64,000 nucleotides of DNA from CAZSHB01 sp964606885 (GTDB lineage Bacteria; Babelota; Babeliae; Babelales; CAIQNR01): NCBI GenBank assembly GCA_964606885.1, contig CAZSHB010000004.1, positions 21,809 through 85,808 of the forward strand, written 5' to 3'. The notes under the pieces are model-generated. The model saw nothing but the letters and a program-made list of their open reading frames with translations, was not told the origin of the DNA and did not search any database. The translations under genes and the position numbers were made by a program. Shown here in pieces: positions 25,198 through 34,715 of the stretch (positions within the stretch are counted from its first letter, which is position 1; each line of letters starts with the position of its first letter).

Positions 25198-25918
25198 GTT
25201 CATCCTCCTGCATGCTGTGAGTATACAAGAGCCTAAAACAGCTTGGGCATGGTAGTAACTTTTTACGTTCAACTACCAACACTAAATCTTGTTGTCCTAA
25301 CGGAGAAAAACATGCAGAGCACGATCCATTAGGATCCAATACTACAACCGGATTTGAAACTGAATGCTTCATACGCTCATAGAGTGACAACCATTCTTGA
25401 GGCACGTTATCAATACGAGCAAGACGTTGTTCTTCGTGATGTTTAATCTGCTCTTCAGTTTTTGTAATCTGTTCTTCTAACGCTACTTCTTGTGCGTCTA
25501 AGGCAGCTAATGCTTCTTGTTGTTGTGCTTTAACTGCATCAGCTTTTTTTTGGATCGTTTCTAAAACGTTCCACGCATCCACTAACGATTGTTCAAGATT
25601 GTACTGTTGTTCTTTGTAATGATCAGCTTCTTTTTTAAGAGACTGGAATTCTTTGTTATTGGTGATGCCATGGAAACGTTCACGAATGGCTTTTTCTTGA
25701 TCGGCATAACCGCGCATATCAAGTTCCAACTGATCCACCTGCTTTTTAGCAGCATGTGCCTGTTGTGCAACCGCTTCGTGTTCGTCTAAAAGGTCATTTT
25801 TTGTATCATAAAGATCGGCAAGTTCTTCTGCCGCGCGTCGTCGTTCTTGAAATAACGTGATGAGTTCTTGGTCAAACGAGACCAAATCGATGAACTGTTT
25901 GAATGGATTATGTTCCAT
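25187..25918 (-). CDS. Coiled-coil C4 zinc-ribbon protein (CT398-like)
   Basis: 243 residues. Residues 15-180 form a long antiparallel coiled coil. Residues about 200-232 hold a zinc ribbon, C-x2-C (CSAC) and C-x2-C (CPSC). This matches the zinc-ribbon/coiled-coil family that includes chlamydial CT398. Family roles are poorly known; links to secretion and transcription have been proposed in chlamydiae. It overlaps the RNase H gene by about 11-17 nt, a common pairing in my experience of these genomes but not proof of shared function. Confidence 0.8.
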   Translation of the reverse strand: MEHNPFKQFIDLVSFDQELITLFQERRRAAEELADLYDTKNDLLDEHEAVAQQAHAAKKQVDQLELDMRGYADQEKAIRERFHGITNNKEFQSLKKEADHYKEQQYNLEQSLVDAWNVLETIQKKADAVKAQQQEALAALDAQEVALEEQITKTEEQIKHHEEQRLARIDNVPQEWLSLYERMKHSVSNPVVVLDPNGSCSACFSPLGQQDLVLVVERKKLLPCPSCFRLLYTHSMQEDERAA

Positions 25919-25950
25919 GTACTACCCTTTCTTGCGTTTAGTGCTTTATG

Positions 25951-26027
25951 TGGTGGGCCCACCAGGGCTTGAACCTGGGACCTCTCGGTTATGAGCCGAT
26001 TGCTCTGACCAGCTGAGCTATGGGCCC
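25951..26027 (-). tRNA. tRNA with CAT anticodon (probably Ile2, else Met)
   Basis: A 77-nt cloverleaf with an encoded CCA. The acceptor GGGCCCA pairs with TGGGCCC, the anticodon loop is CTCATAA, and the T loop is TTCAAGC. The G1-C72 pair and the lack of three G-C pairs at the base of the anticodon stem exclude initiator tRNA. The loop surroundings GGCTCATAACC resemble tRNA-Ile whose C34 is changed to lysidine. The other CAT tRNA in the window (5168-5244) looks more like elongator Met. Confidence 0.85.
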
Positions 26028-26089
26028 TCTCTATAAACGCATCAGAGACAGGGTCTAAGATTAAAGCTTTTTTCCAGTATTGCAAGATC

Positions 26090-27094
26090 TCAAGCGCCTG
26101 CGTGCAGCAAGAAATCTCTAATACGGCAACTGTAGCCCCATTCGTTATCGTACCAGCCAAAAACCTTAATAAAATCACCATGTGCCGATGTTAATGCAGT
26201 ATCAATAACAACCGAATGGCTATCCCCATTAAAATCACTTGATACCAGAGGAAGATCAGTCAAACTTATAATACCTTTCATACTGTTTGCCATGGCTTTT
26301 TTTACCACTGTATGGAACTGGTCAACGGTGATAGGCGCCTTAGTTATACACCCAAGATCGATTAACGATACTTTTGCCACAGGCACACGTAACGAACAGC
26401 CCATCAGTTTGCCGCTCAACTGTGGTAATACTTTTTCAACCACGTCCATAGCGCCCGTTGTCGTAGGTACAATATTAAGAGCTGCCGCACGAGATCTGCG
26501 CATATCGCCACGATCAACATCCAACAAAGCCTGATTATTAGTGTACGAATGCACGGTGGTCAAAGCTGCCTGGTGTATACCCACTGCCTGATCAATCAAC
26601 GCCAAAACCGGCGTCACCGCATTAGTAGTACAACTACCAAGCGATACAATCTTACCCTTTTTTGCACTGTACGAAGCCTGGTTAACACCCATGATAATAA
26701 TCTGATCAGCATCAGGAGATGGCGCTGTAATAATCACGCCACCCGCACCAGCAGCAATATGCTTTTGCGCGTCAGCTTTTTTAGTAAATTTTCCAGACGC
26801 ATCTATAACCCAATCGATACCTTTCCACGCCACGTTGCTGATATCAGTTTCTGCGTATAACTCTACTGCAACGCCATTAATAAGCAGTGTGTGAGCATTT
26901 TTCAACTCTACATGGTGATTGTGGTACGTGCCCAAAATCGTGTCGTACATAATGCTATACGGAACATTTTCTTTTTTATCAGGACCAATATTAATAGCAA
27001 CCAGTCTAATTTTTTTCTGAACTTCCGATTCTAGTAAAATACGAAGAATATTTTTACCAATTCTACCAAGCCCATTAAGAGCAACTCTTATCAT
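26090..27094 (-). CDS. gap: Glyceraldehyde-3-phosphate dehydrogenase
   Basis: 334 residues with AAGGA upstream of the ATG. The NAD-binding N-terminus is LNGLGRIGKN. The active-site motif SLGSCTTNAVTPVL has the catalytic cysteine at 155. The C-terminal motif WYDNEWGYSCR is present. It converts glyceraldehyde-3-phosphate to 1,3-bisphosphoglycerate in glycolysis. The organism thus keeps at least this energy-yielding step. It is followed by tRNA (CAT) and preceded by nfo on the same strand. Confidence 0.95.
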   Translation of the reverse strand: MIRVALNGLGRIGKNILRILLESEVQKKIRLVAINIGPDKKENVPYSIMYDTILGTYHNHHVELKNAHTLLINGVAVELYAETDISNVAWKGIDWVIDASGKFTKKADAQKHIAAGAGGVIITAPSPDADQIIIMGVNQASYSAKKGKIVSLGSCTTNAVTPVLALIDQAVGIHQAALTTVHSYTNNQALLDVDRGDMRRSRAAALNIVPTTTGAMDVVEKVLPQLSGKLMGCSLRVPVAKVSLIDLGCITKAPITVDQFHTVVKKAMANSMKGIISLTDLPLVSSDFNGDSHSVVIDTALTSAHGDFIKVFGWYDNEWGYSCRIRDFLLHAGA

Positions 27095-27109
27095 ACTCGT
27101 TCCTTTTTA

Positions 27110-27955
27110 TTACTTCTTTTTTTTATCCCAACTACGCACTAAAGCAAGAAGTGTCTCTTCTTGTTCAGGGGTGACGGCAGGTAGTTCTAAGATAACTCCT
27201 GCATGTTGCAACTTTGAATGATTCATAAACCGCTGCAACCCTTCAATACCTATCTTACCTTCACCAGGAATCATATGCTTATCGATCTTAGATCCGCACG
27301 CATCATGAATATCATTAAGATGCAGCAACGTCACACGCTGGCACCCGATAGTGTCATCAATCACCTGCACAAAACGATCTAAGCCTTCTGGTGTACCAAC
27401 ATCATAGCCATACGAATAAGCATGCGCACTATCAATACAGAATTCTATTTTTTCAGGGTGATCAAGCAACACTAGTAACGCTTTAAAATCTTGTAAATCA
27501 CCACCGATGGACATGCTACCATGCGCCGTATTTTCTAACATGATGGTCACGGGATTTTCTTTTTCCATAGCTCTATTAAGACAGCGCGCTAAAAGCTCTA
27601 TGCCTTCTTCGCGCGTTTGGCATGATTTTGCTGAACCGGGGTGAATAATCATATGCGTAAAGCCAAGTGTTTGTGCAAGGGCCAACTCGCGTTTAAACAC
27701 ACGCCAGCCATTGTGTCGCTTACCTGCTAAGTTGATCCAATAAGAACCGTGTAAATAAACGTTGGTAAAATTTTTTTTAATAAGAGCAACCGATTCTTCC
27801 AACTCTCCTGGAGCAAACGATACATAGGACGTGTCAGCCTGATGCACAAAGAAGCATTGCACTATGGAACTTTTTAATGCTTTTGCTCGTTCAAGCAGTG
27901 CAGGAAGCGTAGTAGTTAATCGTAAATGGAGTCCTATAGAGCGTTTTTTTACCAT
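27110..27955 (-). CDS. nfo: Endonuclease IV (apurinic/apyrimidinic endonuclease)
   Basis: 281 residues. TIM-barrel AP endonuclease with family motifs: YLHGSYWINLA, HPGSAK, MLENTAHG, FCIDSAHAYSYGYD and HLNDIHDACGSKIDKH, which supply the H, E and D ligands of the three-zinc site. It cuts abasic sites in base-excision repair. The start overlaps the stop of the upstream phosphohexomutase gene by 7 nt, so translation is probably coupled. The ribosome-binding site is weak. Confidence 0.93.
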   Translation of the reverse strand: MVKKRSIGLHLRLTTTLPALLERAKALKSSIVQCFFVHQADTSYVSFAPGELEESVALIKKNFTNVYLHGSYWINLAGKRHNGWRVFKRELALAQTLGFTHMIIHPGSAKSCQTREEGIELLARCLNRAMEKENPVTIMLENTAHGSMSIGGDLQDFKALLVLLDHPEKIEFCIDSAHAYSYGYDVGTPEGLDRFVQVIDDTIGCQRVTLLHLNDIHDACGSKIDKHMIPGEGKIGIEGLQRFMNHSKLQHAGVILELPAVTPEQEETLLALVRSWDKKKK

Positions 27956-29352
27956 GTAATCTGCTGTTCTAAAAATTCTTTTGAAAAATACGGTTCTAAT
28001 GATGTTACAAATTCCTGTTTTATCAACTCAAGGTCTTGCACGCTAGAAGCTTCAAAACGTAAGCAGATAACTGGTTGCGTATTTGATGCTCGCACGATAC
28101 CCCAACCATACTCACGATCGATCCGCACGCCGTCTATAGTAGTTAATCGAACACCCATGCGATCCGCAAAGAAGTTCGTAACGCCTGTAATAACCAAAGG
28201 TGCTTTATCAAGGGGGCAACTGATGCGCAGTTCGGGTGAGTTTTGTTTCTCAGGAAAGACTGATAGTAGCACAGCTAACAATTTTTGCGACGTTTCTGTG
28301 CGCTCAATAAGTCTTAAGGCAGCATAGATACCGTCATCAAAACCAAAATATCTATCATGGAAAAAGAAGTGGCAACTGAGTTCACCTGCAACAAGCGCCG
28401 CATGCTGTTCCATTGCTTCTTTAATAAACGTACGCCCTGCTGGACAATGGTATAACGAACCACCCCACGCTTGTACAAGTTCAGTTAAACCATTCGAACA
28501 TTTTATTTCTGCTACTAGTGCTGCTTTTGGATGTGTTTCAAAAATTGGTTCTGCCATCACCGCTAACAGCTGGTCACCCGGTACTAACGATCCATTTGCA
28601 CGTACCACACCCATACGATCACCATCCCCATCAAAGCCCATGCCATACTCAACATCATGTTGCTCAAGATACTGTGCCAACTCCTGCATATTCTCATGCA
28701 CGGTAGGATCCGCTTCGTGTGTTCTTAAGGCAACATTTGGAACACCCGACAACACGACCGCATTATCCCAGCCCATCGCTTTACACAAATCAGGTACAAC
28801 TGCTGCTGTTGCACCATTACCACAATCAAAAATAAACTTTTTCTTACTACCAGCAAGCGGCGCAAATAACGTCTTAAGATAAGCAATATATTCAGGCACC
28901 AGCGCATAACTACGCACAACACCAATATGCGTACTCGTGACAGATTTTTTTTCTAGAAAATACTGTTTTAAACGTTGTAAATCATCCCCACAAATAGCTT
29001 TTTTATGTAAGCATATTTTTAGACCGTTATATTCTGCAGGGTTATGAGAAGCAGTAATCATAATTGCCGCTTGTATGGGCAACCAATATTCTGAAAAGTA
29101 AGACACGGGCGTTGGCACTAATCCAATATCAATAACAGAGATCCCTGCTGCTACTAGCTCTTGTATCAGCAATCTTTTTATTACGGGCGAATGATCACGC
29201 TCGTCCATAGCTATAGATACCGTTTTCACGTGCGTACCATGGGCATCAAAGTAATAAGCAAGTGCGCGCGCAAATAGTGGAACGTCAATAAGACTAAAAT
29301 CTTTCCCTACAATACCCCTAATATCGTACTTACGAAAAATATGATCTTGCAT
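27949..29352 (-). CDS. manB: Phosphomannomutase/phosphoglucomutase
   Basis: 467 residues with GGAGAA before the ATG. The phosphoserine loop is TASHNP (Ser102), the metal loop DGDGDR lies at 241-246, and the sugar-binding loop GELSCHFFF is present. The C-terminal phosphate-binding domain is complete. The family interconverts hexose 1- and 6-phosphates, feeding nucleotide sugars for envelope polysaccharide. The sequence resembles the AlgC-like dual PMM/PGM group, so both mannose and glucose phosphates are possible substrates. Confidence 0.9.
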   Translation of the reverse strand: MQDHIFRKYDIRGIVGKDFSLIDVPLFARALAYYFDAHGTHVKTVSIAMDERDHSPVIKRLLIQELVAAGISVIDIGLVPTPVSYFSEYWLPIQAAIMITASHNPAEYNGLKICLHKKAICGDDLQRLKQYFLEKKSVTSTHIGVVRSYALVPEYIAYLKTLFAPLAGSKKKFIFDCGNGATAAVVPDLCKAMGWDNAVVLSGVPNVALRTHEADPTVHENMQELAQYLEQHDVEYGMGFDGDGDRMGVVRANGSLVPGDQLLAVMAEPIFETHPKAALVAEIKCSNGLTELVQAWGGSLYHCPAGRTFIKEAMEQHAALVAGELSCHFFFHDRYFGFDDGIYAALRLIERTETSQKLLAVLLSVFPEKQNSPELRISCPLDKAPLVITGVTNFFADRMGVRLTTIDGVRIDREYGWGIVRASNTQPVICLRFEASSVQDLELIKQEFVTSLEPYFSKEFLEQQITW

Positions 29353-29403
29353 GATTTCTCCGCTATAGTATGTACAGCATTACTAAAAAAATGAGGCACT
29401 TCT

Positions 29404-32038
29404 ATGATTCCTGTCTCCATAACATTGCAAAATTTTTTAAGCTATGGATCGCAACCACACACGGTGGAGTTTGGACCGTATAGGCTGATTTGTCTATCAG
29501 GAAAAAACGGTCATGGTAAATCGGCACTGCTCGATGCGCTTACCTGGGCGCTCTGGGGACAAGCACGCAAAACAACAGGCACTGCAAAGCCTGACGAAGG
29601 TTTACTGCGTCTTGGCCAAACGGATATGGCCGTCTCATTAGACTTTATTTTTAATAATCAACACTATCGTGTGCGTCGTCTTTTTTCTACTAAATATGGC
29701 AAACCATCTACCCATGTAGATTTTGGTACCTATAACCCTAAAGACGATTTTTTTTCTCCTCTAACAGAAAAGACCATTAAAAAAACGCAGGATCTTATCG
29801 AGCAAGTGCTTGGGTTAGATTACGAAGGATTTATCAATTCTTCTTTTTTGCGACAAGGCCAAGCGAACGAATTTTCTAAAAAGTCCCCTAAAGATCGCAA
29901 AGATATTATTGCCACTATTTTAGGTCTTGGCCATTACGAAAAAGCACGCAAACTTGCCGCTGACAAAGCAAAAGAAGCAAGTCAGTCGGCACTCCAACTA
30001 CAAAAAATTATTGAACATCTTGAACAATCATGCCAGTTACTCCCGTTATGCCACACAAAAATGCAAGCAACTACTCAAGAGCTTGCGACACTGCAACAAC
30101 AAGAGCAAACGCTTAACCAAGAACTGCTCGCAGCAAAAAACAACTATCAGCAAACTACACTCCAGGTAGAAGAAGCCAAACGCTTACACAGCCAGCACAC
30201 AACAGTCACAGCACAATTCCAACAAAAAAAACTACTTTTTGATGCTACGGTACAACAATGGAAACAGCGCCACAGCAAACTCTTACAAGTAAAAAACCCA
30301 CTTGATCTAGCAGCACAACAAGAAAAATTAGAACAACAACAACAAGAGCTGCTTGAACAAAAACAGCACCTGTTAACACTCAAAGAACTGATCTTTGCTA
30401 AAAAAACAGAATACCAAACAATACTCGCCCACCTTGATCAGCAGCATCTTGCAACTATGCGCGAACAAAACAACGTGGTAGAAAAAGCAAAGCAAGAGCA
30501 ACTCTTAGTCACACACAACATGCAACTACTTATCAGCACACAAAAAACCCAAGCAGGAAGCTACGCGCAACTAGAAAGCAACATAGAAGAACTAAAAAAA
30601 CAGGCAAACCCCGAGCTACTGATTAACGACACAACTACGCTTGTTAAGACCTATGAACGGGCAAAAGAATTTTATCAAAAGTGGCTTGAACAAGGTAAAT
30701 GGGTAGCACAAGAACTACAAGAACTAGAAAAGAAACAGACCCTCTCGCACGATCCTGCTAACCCTAGCTGCCCGCTTTGTGAACAGAATTTATCACAAGC
30801 ACGTAAACGTTTTTTACACAATAAATTTGCCGATCAAGAACGCTTTCTACAAAAGCGATTACAACGTTTACGTACGCTTTTATTAGATCTTAAAAAACAA
30901 CTAGAACAACTACATGCTGCCGTTACCGTTGCAACCACGCTTGATACCCTTCTGATGCAACAAACCGCATTAGCCCAAGAACAAGCAAAAACACAAGTGC
31001 TGATACAAGAGCTGGAAGCTACCTTACAACACCACACCACACAAGTTTGCCAGCAAGAAACAATCAGTAAAAACTTAGAGCTTGCCTATACGCATACCAA
31101 ACAAGAACATGTAACACTGCAACAGTGCATGACCGCTATCGCACGCCTAGAGCAAGAAACAGCCACGTATACAGGGCTAGAAACTGCGTATACTGACTGT
31201 GTTAAAGCACTCACGCTTATTAAAGAACAACGTGTATTGTGCACACAGTTTCAAGAGCAAAAACAGGAACTACACGACCAACTAACAACAATCCATCAAC
31301 AAGCAGATCAACTACGCACACTAATGTGCAGTATTAAAGAGCTAGAAAAAGCGCTTGTTCCGTTAGCTGACAGCCAGCAACGGGTTACTGCTAACCTAGC
31401 AACACTGACCAATATTACCCAGCAATTAGAACAGATCACAACTCAAAAAGAGCTATTATTCCAAGAAAAAGGCGGTCTAGAAAAACAGCTTGTTACGCTC
31501 CAAGAGCAAGAAAAATTGAAGCAAGAGCATGTGCTGCAAAAAAATACCTACGAGCATGACGCTCAGCAATACACCACCATTGCCCAGGCATTTGGTAAGG
31601 ACGGTATTCAAGCATTACTCATCGAGGATGCATTGCCAGAAATTGAGCAAGAAGCGAACGATCTTCTATCTCGGTTAACTGATAACCAGGCACATATCTT
31701 TATAGAATCGCTACGAGACTTAAAACGGGGCGGAGTTAAAGAAACCATGGATATCAACATATCAGATACCAGTGGTATTAGACCGTATGAGATGTTTTCT
31801 GGAGGCGAAGCGTTCCGTATAGACTTTTCGTTACGGATTGCCATATCAAAATTACTGGCCCGCCGTGCCGGCACATCACTCCAAACACNNNNNNNNNNCA
31901 TTATATAAAGTGCAAGAAGACTTAGAGAAAATAATCATCGTCTCCCACCTGAACTCGATGAAGGAACAATTCCCAGTCCAGTTCCAAGTAGAAAAAACCC
32001 CGCACGGATCCCAGATAAAGATCCTCGAGCAGGGCTAA
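29404..32038 (+). CDS. sbcC: Exonuclease subunit SbcC, interrupted by a scaffold gap
   Basis: SMC-like ATPase. The Walker A motif GKNGHGKS is at residues 33-40. Long coiled-coil arms (about 180-720) flank a zinc hook CPLC (C456, C459), and the signature FSGGE lies at about 798-802. The frame then enters ten Ns at 31889-31898. After the gap the C-terminal end continues in a different frame (LYKVQEDLEKIIIVSHL ... ILEQG, stop at 32038). The Walker B/D-loop region, normally between, is missing, so the real gap is longer than 10 bases. SbcC with SbcD cuts DNA hairpins and processes breaks. No sbcD is visible here. Confidence 0.88.
31889..31898. other. Assembly gap (10 N)
   Basis: Ten undetermined bases inside sbcC. 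The flanking frames do not match across ten bases, and a conserved motif is absent, so the N count is a placeholder. Confidence 0.99.
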
Positions 32039-32067
32039 AAAAAGAGGGAGCCGCGAACGACCCCCTC
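32037..32067 (-). terminator. Rho-independent terminator of the 32099-32935 gene
   Basis: On the minus strand a 10-bp stem (GAGGGGGTCG with CGGCTCCCTC, two G-T pairs) closes a TTCG loop and is followed by seven Ts. Confidence 0.88.
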
Positions 32068-32098
32068 AATTTAAATCGAGTTAATAATCAAGAGTTAA

Positions 32099-32935
32099 TT
32101 ACTGACAGATTGCAAAAACAACGTCGCGAGCTTCTTTGCTAAAATGAGCAAAGTTAGCAGCGTTTACGTGTTTGAAAAAGTCTGCATTAAAAGCAACAGG
32201 ATATTCTGTAACATACTTTCTCAATGCAGCAACTTCAGCATCCAATGCAGTAACAACTGGAGCAGCTTGACGACGAGTTACAGCAACTTGACGAACTTCT
32301 TCTTGACGTTGAAGTTCAGCAGCAATAGCAGCATCGTTAGCAACTTGTTGAGCCTTAGTTTCAGCAGCAAGTCTTTCAGCTTCTTCTACTTGTTTTGCAT
32401 AAGCTTGTTCAGCAGCTGCTTTATCAGCAGCAGACTCACCAAACAAATTCATTGGATTCCAACGTGAAGGCTTAACTTCAGTTTTAGGAGCAGCAACTTG
32501 TTCAGCAGCTGTTGTATTCGTAGTAGACTTACCGAATAAAGGTGCACCCAAACGAAGACTTGCTAATTTATCGTTATACTTGTAAGTAACTGCAGCAGTA
32601 ATAGCAAGACCAGCAACACCAAGACCAATAGAAGTCTTTGGGTTTGCTTTAACTGTATCAACAAGAGCTGTTCCAAAAGTAGTAACACCATCTTGAGCAA
32701 CAGTTAAACCGTTAGTTAAACCGTTAGTAGCCCATTGTCTCCAACCAATTGCTTGAGAAGCAGCAGCCATTTGATCTTCTAAAAGAGCATCCGCTGTAGC
32801 TTGAGCAACATGATCAACTGCAGTAGTAGCAGCTTGATTCATAGACATACCACCTAGCTTAAAAAGACCCTTTACAGGACTAGCTTGAGCAGCAAAACTT
32901 AACAAAAGACCGATAGATAATAATTTCTTTTTCAT
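32099..32935 (-). CDS. Exported alanine-rich coiled-coil protein, unknown
   Basis: 278 residues from the ATG at 32935 with GGAGG 7 nt upstream; the frame is open to 33046. The signal peptide is at 1-19. A hydrophobic segment near 107-123 (TSIGLGVAGLAITAAVTY) could be a membrane helix. An A/E/Q-rich helix at about 160-235 probably forms a coiled coil. No family recognised. It has its own promoter and terminator, so it is a single, probably well expressed, unit next to the ribosomal operon. Confidence 0.75.
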   Translation of the reverse strand: MKKKLLSIGLLLSFAAQASPVKGLFKLGGMSMNQAATTAVDHVAQATADALLEDQMAAASQAIGWRQWATNGLTNGLTVAQDGVTTFGTALVDTVKANPKTSIGLGVAGLAITAAVTYKYNDKLASLRLGAPLFGKSTTNTTAAEQVAAPKTEVKPSRWNPMNLFGESAADKAAAEQAYAKQVEEAERLAAETKAQQVANDAAIAAELQRQEEVRQVAVTRRQAAPVVTALDAEVAALRKYVTEYPVAFNADFFKHVNAANFAHFSKEARDVVFAICQ

Positions 32936-33006
32936 AATAAAACCTCCGTTATGAAAAACTTCATATAGTCGTACACGCTGCCACCATGGCAACATGCTTA
33001 TAAACC

Positions 33007-33034
33007 ATTCTATAGCATTGATCAGAGGGGTCAA
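33007..33034 (-). promoter_or_regulatory. Promoter of the 32099-32935 gene
   Basis: On the minus strand TTGACC (33029-33034) and TAGAAT (33007-33012) are 16 nt apart, about 70 nt before the start codon. Confidence 0.6.
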
Positions 33035-33158
33035 ACGCCCCCCCAAGGGGCTACTTTTTAAGCTTAAATAAAAAACTACTGAGCTTAAAAAATCTTCAAA
33101 AAGAGGCTTTTTTAGAAAATAAAAGTAATATAAACTGAAATTATTTTAAAAATAAGCT

Positions 33159-33191
33159 CAAAAAAAGAGTGCCCGTTTTAAGAGCACTCTT
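33159..33191 (-). terminator. Terminator of the ribosomal superoperon
   Basis: AAGAGTGC (33165-33172) pairs with GCACTCTT (33184-33191). On the minus strand a T-run follows. It lies 40 nt after the rplQ stop. Confidence 0.8.
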
Positions 33192-33230
33192 AATTAATTT
33201 TTACGCTTTATGGAGCTTAAATGAGCTTAT

Positions 33231-33587
33231 TTATACCCATTCAAGACGCGCTACAGACGCTGTATCGCTCATACGCTTGCCCATAGAAATAACTCGAGTA
33301 TAGCCGCCGTTACGGGTAGCATACTTAGGACCTATTTCTTTAAGAAGCTTTAAAATCGCTTCTTCTTTATAAGGCAACAATGATCTAATACGACGCTGGG
33401 TGTTAAAATCGGTACCTTGGCGAGCTGCCGTTACCACTTTTTCAGCAAAACGTTGCACACCCTTTGCTTGAGTTTTCGTGGTTGTAAGGTGACCGTACAT
33501 AATCAAATGGATAGTTTGGTTACGCAAAAGAGCACGGCGATGTGGTTCTTTAAGATTAAGCTTGAGCTTACCTGATTGATGTAACAT
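33231..33587 (-). CDS. rplQ: 50S ribosomal protein L17
   Basis: 118 residues, normal for L17. Family core: HRRALLRNQTIHLIMYGHLTTTKTQAK. L17 binds 23S rRNA near the tunnel exit. It is the last gene of the superoperon, 30 nt after rpoA, as in most bacteria, and is followed by a terminator. The start has GAGGT upstream. Confidence 0.96.
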   Translation of the reverse strand: MLHQSGKLKLNLKEPHRRALLRNQTIHLIMYGHLTTTKTQAKGVQRFAEKVVTAARQGTDFNTQRRIRSLLPYKEEAILKLLKEIGPKYATRNGGYTRVISMGKRMSDTASVARLEWV

Positions 33588-33617
33588 ATATTCTATACCT
33601 CGTGTTTATATCTTTAT

Positions 33618-34673
33618 TTAATCGTGAACAGCTAGGCCATTCTCTTTCATGATAGCCTTTAATTCATCTTCCGTAATATTCATGCCAAAGCCAAGACCAA
33701 ACGCTTTCATGCTGTCTTTAACTTCGTTAAGAGACTTACGACCAAAATTCTTAATCTTTAAACCTTCTTCTTCAGAAAGATTCACTAAATCAAGAACGCG
33801 CTTAATGTTTGCATTCATCAAACAATTATGCGCACGGACAGAAAGCTCAAGCTCATCAATAGGCTTTAACAGCAAATCGATAGGAATATTTTTATACATC
33901 AAATGAGTTACTGGCTCTGGTTGACGTACCACTTCTTCTTGAACCGGACGAGAAATTTCGTTAAACGGAATCTCTGCACTAATCAAGAAATGTTCTAACT
34001 GACTACGCATCACAGAAACAGCATAATGAACCATTTCAAGTGGATTTGAAGAACCGTTGGTGTGAATATTAAGAATAAGACGGTCATAATCAATTGCTTG
34101 ACCAACACGTGTCTTTTCAACATCAAACGTTACTTTAGTCAACGGAGAGAACATCGCATCAAGATAGATACGATTATCATCTTGTAGAGTTTTACCTTCT
34201 GGCCATTGAGCTTGACGGTAACCACGACCTGATTCAACAAAGAACTCTATGTCGAGTGAGCCTTCAGGAGCAATATGAGCAATAATATGGTCGCCATTAA
34301 CTACTTCAAGATTGCTGTCAGTTACCAAAGCAGAAGCACGAACTGGACCTTCTTGATTAACAGAAAGTTTCATCTTGCCCGGCTTACCATCTTTGCTTTT
34401 AACCACTATTTGCTTGATGTTAAGACACAATTGCATTGCATCTTCTACAACACCCGGCACTACTGCAAATTCATTATTAACCGAATTAATGATGATAGAA
34501 GTAATAGCAGAACCTTCAATACCACCTAATAATACACGACGGAGCGCGTTACCAAAAGTGATACCAAATCCCGGCTCTAAAGGCTGAGCAACTAACTCGC
34601 CATGCTTTTCTGTTAATGTCTTTTTATTCCACTCTAAACGAGGAATAATAAGCGCTTGATATTCTTTATTCAT
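33618..34673 (-). CDS. rpoA: RNA polymerase alpha subunit
   Basis: 351 residues from the ATG at 34673 (GGGGGAA upstream); an in-frame ATG at 34691 is less likely. The N-terminal dimerisation domain contains PGFGITFGNALRRVLLGG. The C-terminal domain, with helix-hairpin-helix residues ARN-like RAHNCLMNANI and NFGRKSLNEVKD, contacts promoter DNA and activators. The tail ITEDELKAIMKENGLAVHD is a little longer than usual. It assembles the polymerase core with beta subunits encoded elsewhere. Confidence 0.96.
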   Translation of the reverse strand: MNKEYQALIIPRLEWNKKTLTEKHGELVAQPLEPGFGITFGNALRRVLLGGIEGSAITSIIINSVNNEFAVVPGVVEDAMQLCLNIKQIVVKSKDGKPGKMKLSVNQEGPVRASALVTDSNLEVVNGDHIIAHIAPEGSLDIEFFVESGRGYRQAQWPEGKTLQDDNRIYLDAMFSPLTKVTFDVEKTRVGQAIDYDRLILNIHTNGSSNPLEMVHYAVSVMRSQLEHFLISAEIPFNEISRPVQEEVVRQPEPVTHLMYKNIPIDLLLKPIDELELSVRAHNCLMNANIKRVLDLVNLSEEEGLKIKNFGRKSLNEVKDSMKAFGLGFGMNITEDELKAIMKENGLAVHD

Positions 34674-34715
34674 AGTTTTCCCCCAATGCACACTTGATTC
34701 ATCTTTTATCTACCG

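Noticed and set aside
25951..26027. Initiator tRNA-fMet
   Set aside because: It has a paired G1-C72 and lacks the three G-C pairs at the anticodon stem base required for initiators.
31838..32038. Separate small gene after the N gap
   Set aside because: Its sequence is the normal C-terminal end of SbcC in a frame displaced by the placeholder gap.
33041..33060. G/C palindrome as a plus-strand terminator
   Set aside because: No plus-strand gene ends here, and it lies just upstream of a minus-strand promoter.
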